Source of the DNA: Phycisphaerae bacterium
GTDB lineage: Bacteria > Planctomycetota > Phycisphaerae > Phycisphaerales > SM1A02
Assembly: GCA_016795065.1 (NCBI GenBank)
Contig: JAEUIU010000058.1
Coordinates: 111,374 to 175,373, forward strand
Direction: 5' to 3'
Length of the DNA stretch: 64,000 nucleotides
A model generated the notes under the pieces. That model made no database searches, was not told the origin of the DNA, and saw nothing but the letters and a program-made list of their open reading frames with translations. Shown piece after piece: positions 8,449-16,458 of this stretch (positions within the stretch are counted from its first letter, which is position 1; the number at the start of each line of letters is the position of its first letter). The position numbers and the translations under genes were made by a program.

Positions 8449-9067
8449 CATCGGTTGCCTGTTCGCAGGCATCGCCCTCTCGCTCAGCGGCTGCTCGGTC
8501 CGGATCCTCAGTCCGACCCAGGATGATCAGCTTCGGGATCGCCTCCGCACCGCCGAGGGAGAGAGCTCGCGGCTCAAGGCCGAAAACGAAGAGTTGCGAT
8601 CGACGATCGCCCGCCAGTCAACCGGGACGTCGAGTGCCCGTCCGGAGATCCTCCTAAACGCCCCGGTCGCGATCGGCCTCGGTACAGGCTTCGGCTCGTC
8701 TCTCCCGCGCGAGGCTCCGCCGCACGACGTTGATCTCGTCGTTCACGTGACGCCGTTCGACTCCCGCTCGAGATTCGTTCAGGTGACGGGATGGATGGAT
8801 ATGACCGTGGTTGGGTTCACCGATGATCCCAGCGGCGCCGAGGTCATCGCCACGCGGCACCTCGAACCCAGCGAGGTGCGTGACGCCCTTCGATCGGGGT
8901 TCTTCGGCATCTACTACGCGATCGAATGTCCGCTGCCGGCGACCAGCGTCGTAGGCCGGCGATCGGTGATCGCCCGGATCGTCTATCGGGATGGCTTCAC
9001 CGATGCCCGGCTCGAGGCAAGCGTCGAGTGCCCGCTCCAAGTCGCCCCCCCCAATCCCAAGTCGTAG
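8432..9067 (+). CDS. Predicted lipoprotein of unknown function
   Basis: 212 residues from ATG 8432, chosen because it gives a clean lipoprotein signal peptide: charged N-terminus, hydrophobic core and the lipobox L-S-G-C with Cys21. A short coiled coil follows (about 28-52, DRLRTAEGESSRLKAENEEL), then a beta-rich domain with no recognised family (about 75-210). The start lies inside the last codons of rex, so the two are probably co-transcribed, and a second small lipoprotein follows. It should be lipidated by the Lgt encoded at 27475. The function is unknown. Confidence 0.7.
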   Translation: MRPRASIGCLFAGIALSLSGCSVRILSPTQDDQLRDRLRTAEGESSRLKAENEELRSTIARQSTGTSSARPEILLNAPVAIGLGTGFGSSLPREAPPHDVDLVVHVTPFDSRSRFVQVTGWMDMTVVGFTDDPSGAEVIATRHLEPSEVRDALRSGFFGIYYAIECPLPATSVVGRRSVIARIVYRDGFTDARLEASVECPLQVAPPNPKS

Positions 9068-9117
9068 CCCGCCCCGTTTCAGGTTCGCAACGGGCCTGAT
9101 ACAGTTCGGCCTTCCTG

Positions 9118-9369
9118 ATGCTCGACACGGCCCAAATCCCCACAGAACTCCGCTCCAGCCGCGTGCGACGGTGCCTTCAGGTCATCGCTCTCGGCGCGGT
9201 CTCTGTGACGACAGCCGGCTGCATCAAGCCGCTCTTCCCCGCCGACACGCCTCGGACCCAGTTCGAGACCTATGACCGGATGCGGTCGCGATACGTTCCA
9301 CTCGAGGAGCCGGACGTGTTTGGTTCCCCGCAGCCCGCATTGCGGGCCCGGCTCAGTCAGAAGAAGTAG
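9118..9369 (+). CDS. Small predicted lipoprotein
   Basis: 83 residues. A basic N-terminus (SSRVRRCLQ) precedes a hydrophobic stretch and the lipobox T-A-G-C, then a short polar tail ending LSQKK. The tail carries a Tyr/Arg-rich stretch (FETYDRMRSRYVP). No family is recognised. It follows the 8432 lipoprotein by 50 bp on the same strand and is probably part of the rex transcript. G/C-rich third codon positions and the clear lipobox support it as a real gene. Confidence 0.6.
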   Translation: MLDTAQIPTELRSSRVRRCLQVIALGAVSVTTAGCIKPLFPADTPRTQFETYDRMRSRYVPLEEPDVFGSPQPALRARLSQKK

Positions 9370-9648
9370 CTCCACATTGGGGTCCCGGCAAGCCGACCGC
9401 TACCAATGGGGTCGCTGTCGCGCGCCTGACTCATCCTCTGGTGTTTGCTCTTCACGACCTGCCCGAATTGCTCGGTCAAGTTGCTATTCTCTCAAGGCAC
9501 GCTGCCGCTTGAGACGGTTGTAGCGGTCCCGCAGGCCGCTGAAATCGCTTGAGCGAAACCACGGAGTTTCTGCACAGACTCGGCGTGCCTCGGCCGATGA
9601 GTGGTTATCTTTCTCGCCCCCTCATCACCGAGTTGAAGGGTTGATCAC

Positions 9649-10296
9649 TTGAGCAAGTCGAAGTCATCGCAACGCCGCCGCGACGCACGTCGCACCCGCA
9701 TCGTCTGGGCCGCTTTCGGCACGGCGATGACGTTGGCCGCCGGGGGACTGCTCCTGACCGGTGGTGATCTGCGGGGCGGGCCTGTTGCGGCCTCGGTGCA
9801 GGGGGAACACCCGGCGTCGATTCCGAGCATCGAGCTCGACCACTCCCGTTGGAAGGCCATCGTCGTCCACCACTCCGGTTCGCCGGGCGGCAGCCCCGAA
9901 TCGTTGGACCGCCTTCACCGCTCATGGGGCTTTGCCTCGTTGGGCTATCACTTCGTTGTCGGCAACGGCATCGACTACGGCGACGGAGCCCTCTACGCCG
10001 GTCCGCGCTGGACCCGACAGGAACCCGGTGCTCACGTCGCCGAGCGAGCCACGGGCGCACAGCCGACAGCCTCATGGTTCAACGAGCACGCGATCGGCAT
10101 CTGCTTGGTGGGCAACGGCGAGCGCCGCAGCTTCACCGACGGCCAGCTCACCCAGCTCGCGGAACTCGTCGCTGACCTACAGCGCGAATTTGGGATCCCG
10201 GACAACCAGGTGTTCCTGCATTCAGACCTGAGCTCCGTCACGAGCCCCGGCCGCTTCTTCCCGGTGGCCGCCTTCGAGGCGTCGCTCCGCAAGTAG
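9649..10296 (+). CDS. PGRP/amidase_2-fold protein with substituted zinc ligand
   Basis: 215 residues from TTG 9649, chosen because an AAGGG site sits 8 nt upstream. An N-terminal membrane anchor or signal (about 18-38) precedes an N-acetylmuramoyl-L-alanine amidase/PGRP fold. Visible are VVHHSGS (His74/His75), GYHFVV (Tyr100), the ASWFNEHAIGICLVGN strand and the second His191 (FLHSDL). At the place of the third zinc ligand, eight residues after His191, there is Ser199 (TSPG) instead of Cys or Asp, and the catalytic Lys two residues earlier is Val197. In animal PGRPs the Cys-to-Ser change abolishes amidase activity but leaves peptidoglycan binding. This protein may therefore be a binder, not a hydrolase. 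Confidence 0.8.
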   Translation: MSKSKSSQRRRDARRTRIVWAAFGTAMTLAAGGLLLTGGDLRGGPVAASVQGEHPASIPSIELDHSRWKAIVVHHSGSPGGSPESLDRLHRSWGFASLGYHFVVGNGIDYGDGALYAGPRWTRQEPGAHVAERATGAQPTASWFNEHAIGICLVGNGERRSFTDGQLTQLAELVADLQREFGIPDNQVFLHSDLSSVTSPGRFFPVAAFEASLRK

Positions 10297-10558
10297 GGGC
10301 TCTCGCGTTGGGCCATGAGCCCGCTCGCGATGGCTTTTGCACGATTCGTGGCCGCCCCAGCGTCGCGAGCGTTGCCGCCGAGACGCAGTTTGGGTACGTT
10401 TCCCGACCGGTCAGCGTCGACCACCGATGCGGCGAAGCCAGACCTTTGGTTGTCGTAGTGTGTTGGGGTTTGGGTGACAGGCAACTGTCCGTGGGGTGTT
10501 CGCCCCCGGTTCCCGGCCCGTTCTTCGACCTACCACGTCGGCTCCCTATCGGATTGCC

Positions 10559-11443
10559 ATGAGTTCCGACCTCTTTGGTTTCAAGTCGCTCGCCAAGATC
10601 GGCCAAGGGGCCGCGAGCGATATCCATCTGGTTCAGGACCAGAAGACCAAGCAGATCTGGACGCTCAAGCATGTCGTGCGTCGCACCGAAAAGGACGACC
10701 GCTTCATTCAGCAGGTCGAGGACGAGTTCGCGATCGGTAAGCGACTCGACCACCCCAACATTCGGGCCACCATCGACGTCTTTCGCAAGAAGAAGCTCTT
10801 TCGAACGATCGAGATCGGCCTGCTCCTCGAGTACGTCGATGCGGGCAGCATTGATCAGCGGATGCCCAAGAGCCAACTCGAGGCGACCAAGATCTTCTCC
10901 CAGGTAGCCCGCGGCCTTGCCCACATGCATGACCGAGGTTTCGTCCACGCCGACATGAAGCCGACCAACGTCATGGTCGCCGACGGCACGGTGAAGGTCA
11001 TCGACTTGGGACAAGCCTGCCCGATCGGGACCGTGAAGAAGCGGATCCAAGGCACGCCCGGTTACATGGCCCCGGAACAGGCCCATCGCGAGGCGATCAC
11101 GCCGGCGACGGACATCTACAACTTTGGCGCGACGATGTACTGGGTCCTCATGGGCGAAGTCATCCCCACCGCGATGCCGCCGAAGGACGAGCAGTCGGGC
11201 CTCTACAAGGGGGCGATCGAGCGCGAGCGGATTCCCATTCCGGTCGCCCCACACGAACGAAATCCCAGCATTCACCACCTTCTCTCGAAGCAGGTGATCG
11301 AGTGCATCCAGGTCGATCCCGCTGCCCGACCGCAATCGATGGAACGCGTAGCGACGAGGCTGGAGCTGATCGCTGACCTCATCGCCCATCCGATCGGATC
11401 GCGAGACTTCTCCTCGGACGAGGAATCCCGTTCGGATGGGTGA
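10559..11443 (+). CDS. Soluble Ser/Thr protein kinase
   Basis: 294 residues from ATG 10559. The Hanks-type kinase domain covers nearly the whole protein: glycine loop GQGAASDIHLV (15-25), Lys37, catalytic loop H130-A-D-M-K-P-T-N137, metal-binding D149-L-G in place of DFG, and the activation-segment end G-T-P-G-Y-M-A-P-E (165-173). There is no membrane segment and no PASTA, WD40 or other sensor domain, unlike most planctomycete kinases. Its stop overlaps the start of the HAD phosphatase gene, and an ECF sigma factor, a putative anti-sigma and a CHAT protease follow on the same strand. A signalling role with those genes is inferred from position. Confidence 0.9.
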   Translation: MSSDLFGFKSLAKIGQGAASDIHLVQDQKTKQIWTLKHVVRRTEKDDRFIQQVEDEFAIGKRLDHPNIRATIDVFRKKKLFRTIEIGLLLEYVDAGSIDQRMPKSQLEATKIFSQVARGLAHMHDRGFVHADMKPTNVMVADGTVKVIDLGQACPIGTVKKRIQGTPGYMAPEQAHREAITPATDIYNFGATMYWVLMGEVIPTAMPPKDEQSGLYKGAIERERIPIPVAPHERNPSIHHLLSKQVIECIQVDPAARPQSMERVATRLELIADLIAHPIGSRDFSSDEESRSDG

Positions 11444-12200
11444 GCCGCGCGTGGAATGGGAACCGCCATTCGAAGGGTCGGCGACGCCACTGCCCTTGCC
11501 CGGCATCGTGGTCTTCGATCTCGACGGAACGCTCATCGACTCGGCAGCCGACCTGGCGGACGCGGTCAACGACGTGCTCGCCCGTCGCCGACTTCAGACC
11601 TGGCCGGTCGGAGCGATTCGATGCTGGATCGGCGAGGGAGCCGAGCGCCTGATGGAGCGGGCCCTCTCGGGAGGGAACGACGCCAATCGCCCAAGTTCCA
11701 CCGAGACCGCCGCTGCGGTGGCCGAGTTCCGAGCGGTTTACGCGATGCGATGCACGCGACACACCACCCCCTACCCCGGGGCGTTGGAGGTACTGGCATC
11801 GCTGCGGTCCGCAGGCCACCTAACGGCGATCCTCACCAACAAGCCGGCGAATCAGACCGAGCTGATCCTGCACTCCTTTGGACTCGATCGGTTGGTCGAC
11901 GCCTGGCTGGGCGGGGACTCAGCGTTTGGCCGCAAGCCCGACCCTCGTCCGTTACAGATGGTGGTGGCACACGCCGTGGAGAAGACCGGATCAAGGTGCC
12001 GCAAGGGCCCCGAGGTCTGGATGATCGGGGATTCGGTCACGGATATCCGTACAGCCCACGCCGCAGGTGGCACGTCCATCGTGGTCCGGGGTGGATATGA
12101 CGACGCTGACCCGATTGACCGTTGCCAGCCTCGACCCCATCGGATCATCGACTCCATTCGCGAGGTTCTCCGCCTCGTACCGACGGGAATCGCCGAGTAG
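11436..12200 (+). CDS. gph: HAD-family phosphatase, phosphoglycolate phosphatase-like
   Basis: 254 residues. HAD motif I is FDLDGTLIDS (nucleophile Asp28, acid Asp30), motif II is ILTNKP, motif III Lys lies in FGRKPDP, and motif IV is MIGDSVTD. A helical cap lies between motifs I and II, as in Gph/PGP enzymes that hydrolyse 2-phosphoglycolate. Substrate specificity in this family cannot be read from motifs alone, so a different small phosphate ester is possible. The start overlaps the kinase stop, and the sigma factor follows after 12 bp. Confidence 0.75.
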   Translation: MGEPRVEWEPPFEGSATPLPLPGIVVFDLDGTLIDSAADLADAVNDVLARRRLQTWPVGAIRCWIGEGAERLMERALSGGNDANRPSSTETAAAVAEFRAVYAMRCTRHTTPYPGALEVLASLRSAGHLTAILTNKPANQTELILHSFGLDRLVDAWLGGDSAFGRKPDPRPLQMVVAHAVEKTGSRCRKGPEVWMIGDSVTDIRTAHAAGGTSIVVRGGYDDADPIDRCQPRPHRIIDSIREVLRLVPTGIAE

Positions 12201-12212
12201 GCTTCTGCATTC

Positions 12213-12788
12213 ATGCCTCAATTCCACACCGATCCCGTCCTCATTGAGGCCTGCCTCGCCGGGGATCGGCTGGCGTGGGACCGGCTGGTCGAACGCTATT
12301 CGCGACTCGTTTGGTCCATCCCCCGGAAGTATGGCCTCACCCGTGAGGACGCGGAGGACGTCCACCAGACGGTCTTCGCTGCCCTGATCCACCACCTCGG
12401 CGAACTCCGCGACCGAGATCGCCTCTCTTCTTGGCTGATCACCACCGCGACTCGGGAATGCTGGCGACTCCGGCGGGCAGCAACAAGCCGCAACGCTCGG
12501 CTCTCCGCCCACCGCGCGGAAGCGGGCGCCGATGACTCGGTCGAGGTCCCCTTGCCCGAAACGGACGTCCAAGACGAGCTGCGTCAACTTGTTCGGGAGG
12601 GTCTCGAGCGCCTCAATGACCGCTGCCGCCATCTCCTACAGGCCCTCTTCACGAATCCGGACGAGCCGCATTACCCGCAGGTGGCCGATCAACTTCACAT
12701 CCCCGTCGGGAGTATCGGTCCCACCCGGGCACGCTGTCTCGCCAAGCTGGAGGCGATTCTCCGAACACTCGGCGTGAGCGGACCGTGA
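12213..12788 (+). CDS. ECF-type sigma-70 factor (CHAT-protease linked)
   Basis: 191 residues with regions 2 and 4 only. Region 2 (about 8-90) shows the GDRLAWDRLVERYSRLVW helix, the DAEDVHQTVFAALI motif of region 2.2 and LSSWLITTATRECWRLRR. Region 4 (about 128-187) ends in an HTH helix, SIGPTRARCLAKLEAIL. It starts 12 bp after the phosphatase gene. The next gene, 153 bp downstream, encodes a protein with an anti-sigma-like N-terminus, followed at once by a TPR-CHAT protease. This pairing suggests a sigma factor released by regulated proteolysis. Confidence 0.9.
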   Translation: MPQFHTDPVLIEACLAGDRLAWDRLVERYSRLVWSIPRKYGLTREDAEDVHQTVFAALIHHLGELRDRDRLSSWLITTATRECWRLRRAATSRNARLSAHRAEAGADDSVEVPLPETDVQDELRQLVREGLERLNDRCRHLLQALFTNPDEPHYPQVADQLHIPVGSIGPTRARCLAKLEAILRTLGVSGP

Positions 12789-12876
12789 CGCGCGGCGGAG
12801 CGCCAAAGCCGAAACTCGAAACCGGAAGCCGACTGTTGGCGGTATCTGGTGACCCGATGACACCTCTCCTCCTCTA

Positions 12877-12890
12877 GAACCCCTTGGTTC
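12877..12890. promoter_or_regulatory. GAACC-CCTT-GGTTC inverted repeat upstream of putative anti-sigma gene
   Basis: Perfect 5-bp arms with a 4-nt spacer, 52 bp before the start at 12942. One strand reads GGAACC, which resembles the GGAAC core of many ECF -35 elements. It could mark an autoregulated promoter for the anti-sigma/CHAT pair, but a 5-bp repeat can occur by chance. Confidence 0.2.
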
Positions 12891-12941
12891 CGGTCGGGAT
12901 CACGGCCAATCGCCTCCTCGTCGTCGCACACCCCACTACCC

Positions 12942-13610
12942 ATGGACGTCACGCTCGACCATCTTCTCGCCCTCGCCTTCGGACGCCTTGGCCCTGCCGA
13001 CAGCGCCCTGGTGCGGGCGACGATCGAACGGTCACCCGAGTTGGCGTCGGCGTTTGCGCGGTTCACAATCTTGGCCAAGACGGTTCAGGCCGACCTCCTG
13101 GATCCGATCCCGCCGGCCGCGATCCAGTCGGCGAAGGACCTAGGACGACGGCTGGAGGCCCTTCGAAGTCCCTCGATGCTTGAGCGGGCCGGCGAGGCGA
13201 TACGAGGTCTGGTGGCCAGGCTCGTCTTCGACAGCCGACTGGACGGCCCAATCGTCGGATTGCGCGGCGGCACAGGCTTCGTCCTGAGTTACGAACTTGA
13301 ATCCACCACCGCCGGCGGTCCCGCCACTGACCTTGAGATTGAGTGCTCGCAGCGTTCTGATGACATCTTCCAAGTCGTTGGACAGATCACGCGGCCATCA
13401 GCGGTGGCCATGGCCACTCTGAACCCGTGGGCACGCGGTCGGGTCATCGCTCAGGAACTGGGCGAAGCGAACCACTCTCGCTTCGAGGCCGAGATCGACG
13501 ATCACGGCATGTTCCGGTTCACGCTGGCCGCTGGCGCCTATCGGCTCCGCCTCGAGACGCCTTCCGCACACGGGCCGTTCGTGGAACTCGCGGAACTCGA
13601 GCTTCCGTAG
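12942..13610 (+). CDS. Putative anti-sigma/protease-substrate protein of the CHAT module
   Basis: 222 residues, no signal peptide or membrane segment. Residues 1-70 are helical and read like the N-terminal domain of anti-sigma factors with its Cys/His ligands lost (FGRLGPADSALVRATIERSPELA). Residues 90-222 are beta-rich and end in a strand pattern (FRFTLAAGAYRLRLETP) typical of a small beta-sandwich or carboxypeptidase-regulatory-like fold. No catalytic motif is seen. It lies between an ECF sigma gene and a TPR-CHAT protease gene that begins 10 bp later. Sequestering the sigma factor and being cleaved by the protease would fit the position. This is inference from gene order and the N-terminal pattern. 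Confidence 0.55.
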   Translation: MDVTLDHLLALAFGRLGPADSALVRATIERSPELASAFARFTILAKTVQADLLDPIPPAAIQSAKDLGRRLEALRSPSMLERAGEAIRGLVARLVFDSRLDGPIVGLRGGTGFVLSYELESTTAGGPATDLEIECSQRSDDIFQVVGQITRPSAVAMATLNPWARGRVIAQELGEANHSRFEAEIDDHGMFRFTLAAGAYRLRLETPSAHGPFVELAELELP

Positions 13611-13620
13611 GACGATCAGC

Positions 13621-16431
13621 ATGGCCGACGCGTCGCCTCTACAGCAGTGGCTCCAACGGCCCGGTGCCGATCGCACGGAAGAGCTTTCGCGAGACCCCGG
13701 CGCGAGCGCACGACTCATCGCGTTCGGCGACGACTGTGAGCGATTGGCTGCATCGGAGGTGGCCAAAGCAATCGATGCGATTGACCAGATCCTCGCCGAC
13801 GCGGGACGCTCCCATCTTGATGAGCCAAAGCCCCGGCTCCTTCGAGCGAAGGTCACGGCCCTGGCCTACGCCGGTCGGCTGCAGGAGTCTCTCATCGCCG
13901 CTGCGGAGGGTGAGTCGATAGCCCGACGTCTCGGCCGTTCGATCGATGCGGCCCGCATCCAGATCGCCAGCCTCCACCCGCTCACCAAGCTGGGGCGATT
14001 TGACGACGCCATTCGGATCGGCAACGAGGCCCGCTCCGCCCTTGACCTTCTCAACGAGCCGGCCTTGGCCGCACGGGCCGACATCAATCTCGGCAGCCTG
14101 CACAAGGCCGCGGGGCACCCCGATCTGGCGGCCGAACATCTGGAACGGGCCCGTGCGGCCCTTCGGAACGAGCCGCGCATGGTCGCTCACATCGAGAACA
14201 CCCTCGGTGAGGTCCACTACCTTCGGGACGATCTCGTCGCCAGCAGGGCCGCGTTCCTTGCCGCTCTGGGACATTTCACCGAGTGCTCCGACCGCTTTGC
14301 TGCGGCAATCGTCGAAGGCAACCTCGCGGATCTGGCTGCGCGCGAAGGGAATCTCCAGGAAGCCCTGACCTATTTTGAGCGCTCCCGACGCGTGCTGGAG
14401 CGCGACACGGTTCCGGGACACGCCGCCCGCCTAGCCGCCGAAGAGGCGGAGCTGCTCGCTTGCCTGGGCGTTCCCGGCGAGGCGGAAGGAACGCTTGATG
14501 CGGCGGTGGCTTGGCTTGAAGCGCAGGGCTTCGCGATCGAGGCTGCCCGGGCTCGGCTCGCCCGAGCGCACGCCCGAGCCCGACAGGGTCGCCTGGATGA
14601 CGCCACTGAAGACCTTGGTGCCGTGATCGCTCTGGCCCGGGGCAACGGTCACCAACGGCTGCTGCAGCGGGCACGACTGCTGGACTGCGAAATCGCCCTC
14701 CTCGGCGACAACATCGAGCGGGCCCACGGGACAGCCGACGAGCTACTGCGTTCCGAAAGCCTGCCGCCGATCGATCGCCTGGTCGCCGCACATCACCGTG
14801 CGATCATCGCGGCCCGCCGCGGAGACGTCGACCTCGCGAGCGAACTGTTAGGAACGATCATCGGAGAGGCCCGTTCAAAGGGACTCGCGCCGCTCGCTTC
14901 GGAGTTTCTCGTGTCGAGGGCGTCCCTCGCCCGCGAGCCGTCCGATGCGATTCGGGATCTCCGACAGGCGGTGGATGAGATCGAGCGCGTACGTTCGACC
15001 ATCGCCGCCGAGCGGCTTCGTGCCGCGTGGCTGGGCAGCCGCACGCAGGCCCACGAACGCCTCGCCCTCGCGCTCCTGAACGAAGGCTCGCGGGGCTCGA
15101 TCGACGCGGCTTTCGAGGCGGTGGAACAGTCCAAGTCGCGTTCGCTTCTTGACCTTGTCCAGCGGGCCGTCGATCGCTGCAAGCCGGCCGCGCCGAGCGA
15201 CGACGACGAGCGGCGTCTGACCGAGGACCTCGATCAACTCCGTCGTCGTCTCAACGCGCTGTACGCCCGATGGGATGACGAGGGATCGCTAGGCGAACGA
15301 CGGGTTACCGCGCCGCTCGGCAAGGTCGTCGCGGACATTCGCGAGAGCGAAATGGCCCTTCAGCGAATCACCTCACGACTGGCCGCGCTCCAGGGCGAGC
15401 GATCGGTCCTCGCCTCGCCTTTGAGCGCGTCGGACGTCCGTTCCCGCCTTGGTGCGGACTCCGCCCTCGTCGAGTATTTCGTCGCGGACGGGGCCCTTTT
15501 CGCATTCGTCCTACGCAATGATTCCATTCGATTCTGTGCTCGAATCGGCGAAATTGACCGAGTCGCGTCCATCGTGGCCCGCATGCTCTTCTCGATGCGC
15601 CGTGCCACCAGGACCCAGGCTCGCGGACTCGACGTCAGCCACGGCTCCGACATGCCCGAGTTGCGGGAGTTGCACGAGCTGCTCCTCCGACCGATCGTGA
15701 GCGAGATTGCCGACGCGAGCAGGCTCATCGTGGTGCCGCACGGGGTCCTTCACGGCGTCCCGTTCCACGCCCTCTATGACGGCTCTCGGCATGTCATCGA
15801 CAGGTTCCGCGTATCGACGGCACCAAGCGCCGCTCTCGCCGTGGCCCGGACGAAGCCGGGTTCGGGCCGGCCGACCGCCCCACTCATCATCGGGGTTCCG
15901 GATCGGGCCGCCCCCTCGATCGCCATCGAGGTCGATGCGGTTGCCACCGTGTGGCCGGGAGCCACCGTGCTGCGCGAGGAGTTCGCCACGGCCGCCGCAT
16001 TCATGGCAAGCGCTTCTAACGCCAACGTCCTTCACCTTGCATGCCACGGACGGTTTGCCGAATCGATGCCCTGGGCCTCTGGCCTCCGACTGAGCGACCG
16101 CTGGGTCTCGCTGCGCGAGATCCTCTCCTTGCACCTGCGCGCGGATCTCGTGATCCTCGCCGGCTGCGACACGGGACGGGCGACCATCGAACCCGGAGAC
16201 GAGCAGATCGGACTGGCTCGGAGCTTCCTCGCCGCAGGAGCCCGCGCGGTGATCGTCAGTCAATGGCCAGTCGGGGATTCGACCGCCGCCGAGTTCATGA
16301 TCGACCTTCACCGCCGCCTGGCGGCCGACGGGACCGGCGACGTCCCCGAATCGGTGCGGACCACCTCGCTGGCCATGAGGACCGGCCACCATCACCCAGC
16401 ACTTTGGGGTGCCTTTGGGATCGTCGGCTGA
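13621..16431 (+). CDS. TPR-CHAT protease (caspase-like)
   Basis: 936 residues. Residues of about 45-480 form TPR-like helical repeats (for example INLGSLHKAAGHPDLAAEHL). A charged helical region follows (about 500-600), then a CHAT domain (about 640-936). The caspase-type dyad is intact: His809 in HLACHGRF and Cys849 in LAGCDTGRA, followed by GLARSFLAAGARAVIVSQW. CHAT proteases are clan CD cysteine peptidases, often activated through their TPRs by a bound partner. No signal peptide is seen, so the site is cytoplasmic. It is 10 bp behind the putative anti-sigma gene. The arrangement recalls Csx29, the TPR-CHAT protease of type III-E CRISPR that cleaves Csx30 and so affects a sigma factor, but no CRISPR component is present here. 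Confidence 0.9.
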   Translation: MADASPLQQWLQRPGADRTEELSRDPGASARLIAFGDDCERLAASEVAKAIDAIDQILADAGRSHLDEPKPRLLRAKVTALAYAGRLQESLIAAAEGESIARRLGRSIDAARIQIASLHPLTKLGRFDDAIRIGNEARSALDLLNEPALAARADINLGSLHKAAGHPDLAAEHLERARAALRNEPRMVAHIENTLGEVHYLRDDLVASRAAFLAALGHFTECSDRFAAAIVEGNLADLAAREGNLQEALTYFERSRRVLERDTVPGHAARLAAEEAELLACLGVPGEAEGTLDAAVAWLEAQGFAIEAARARLARAHARARQGRLDDATEDLGAVIALARGNGHQRLLQRARLLDCEIALLGDNIERAHGTADELLRSESLPPIDRLVAAHHRAIIAARRGDVDLASELLGTIIGEARSKGLAPLASEFLVSRASLAREPSDAIRDLRQAVDEIERVRSTIAAERLRAAWLGSRTQAHERLALALLNEGSRGSIDAAFEAVEQSKSRSLLDLVQRAVDRCKPAAPSDDDERRLTEDLDQLRRRLNALYARWDDEGSLGERRVTAPLGKVVADIRESEMALQRITSRLAALQGERSVLASPLSASDVRSRLGADSALVEYFVADGALFAFVLRNDSIRFCARIGEIDRVASIVARMLFSMRRATRTQARGLDVSHGSDMPELRELHELLLRPIVSEIADASRLIVVPHGVLHGVPFHALYDGSRHVIDRFRVSTAPSAALAVARTKPGSGRPTAPLIIGVPDRAAPSIAIEVDAVATVWPGATVLREEFATAAAFMASASNANVLHLACHGRFAESMPWASGLRLSDRWVSLREILSLHLRADLVILAGCDTGRATIEPGDEQIGLARSFLAAGARAVIVSQWPVGDSTAAEFMIDLHRRLAADGTGDVPESVRTTSLAMRTGHHHPALWGAFGIVG

Positions 16432-16458
16432 GCCTCTCCCCCCAACATGAACGGGGCG

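Noticed and set aside
12213..16431. Type III-E CRISPR (Craspase) locus
   Set aside because: Only the TPR-CHAT and sigma logic is similar; no gRAMP/Cas7-11, no Cas1/2 and no repeat-spacer array exist in the window.
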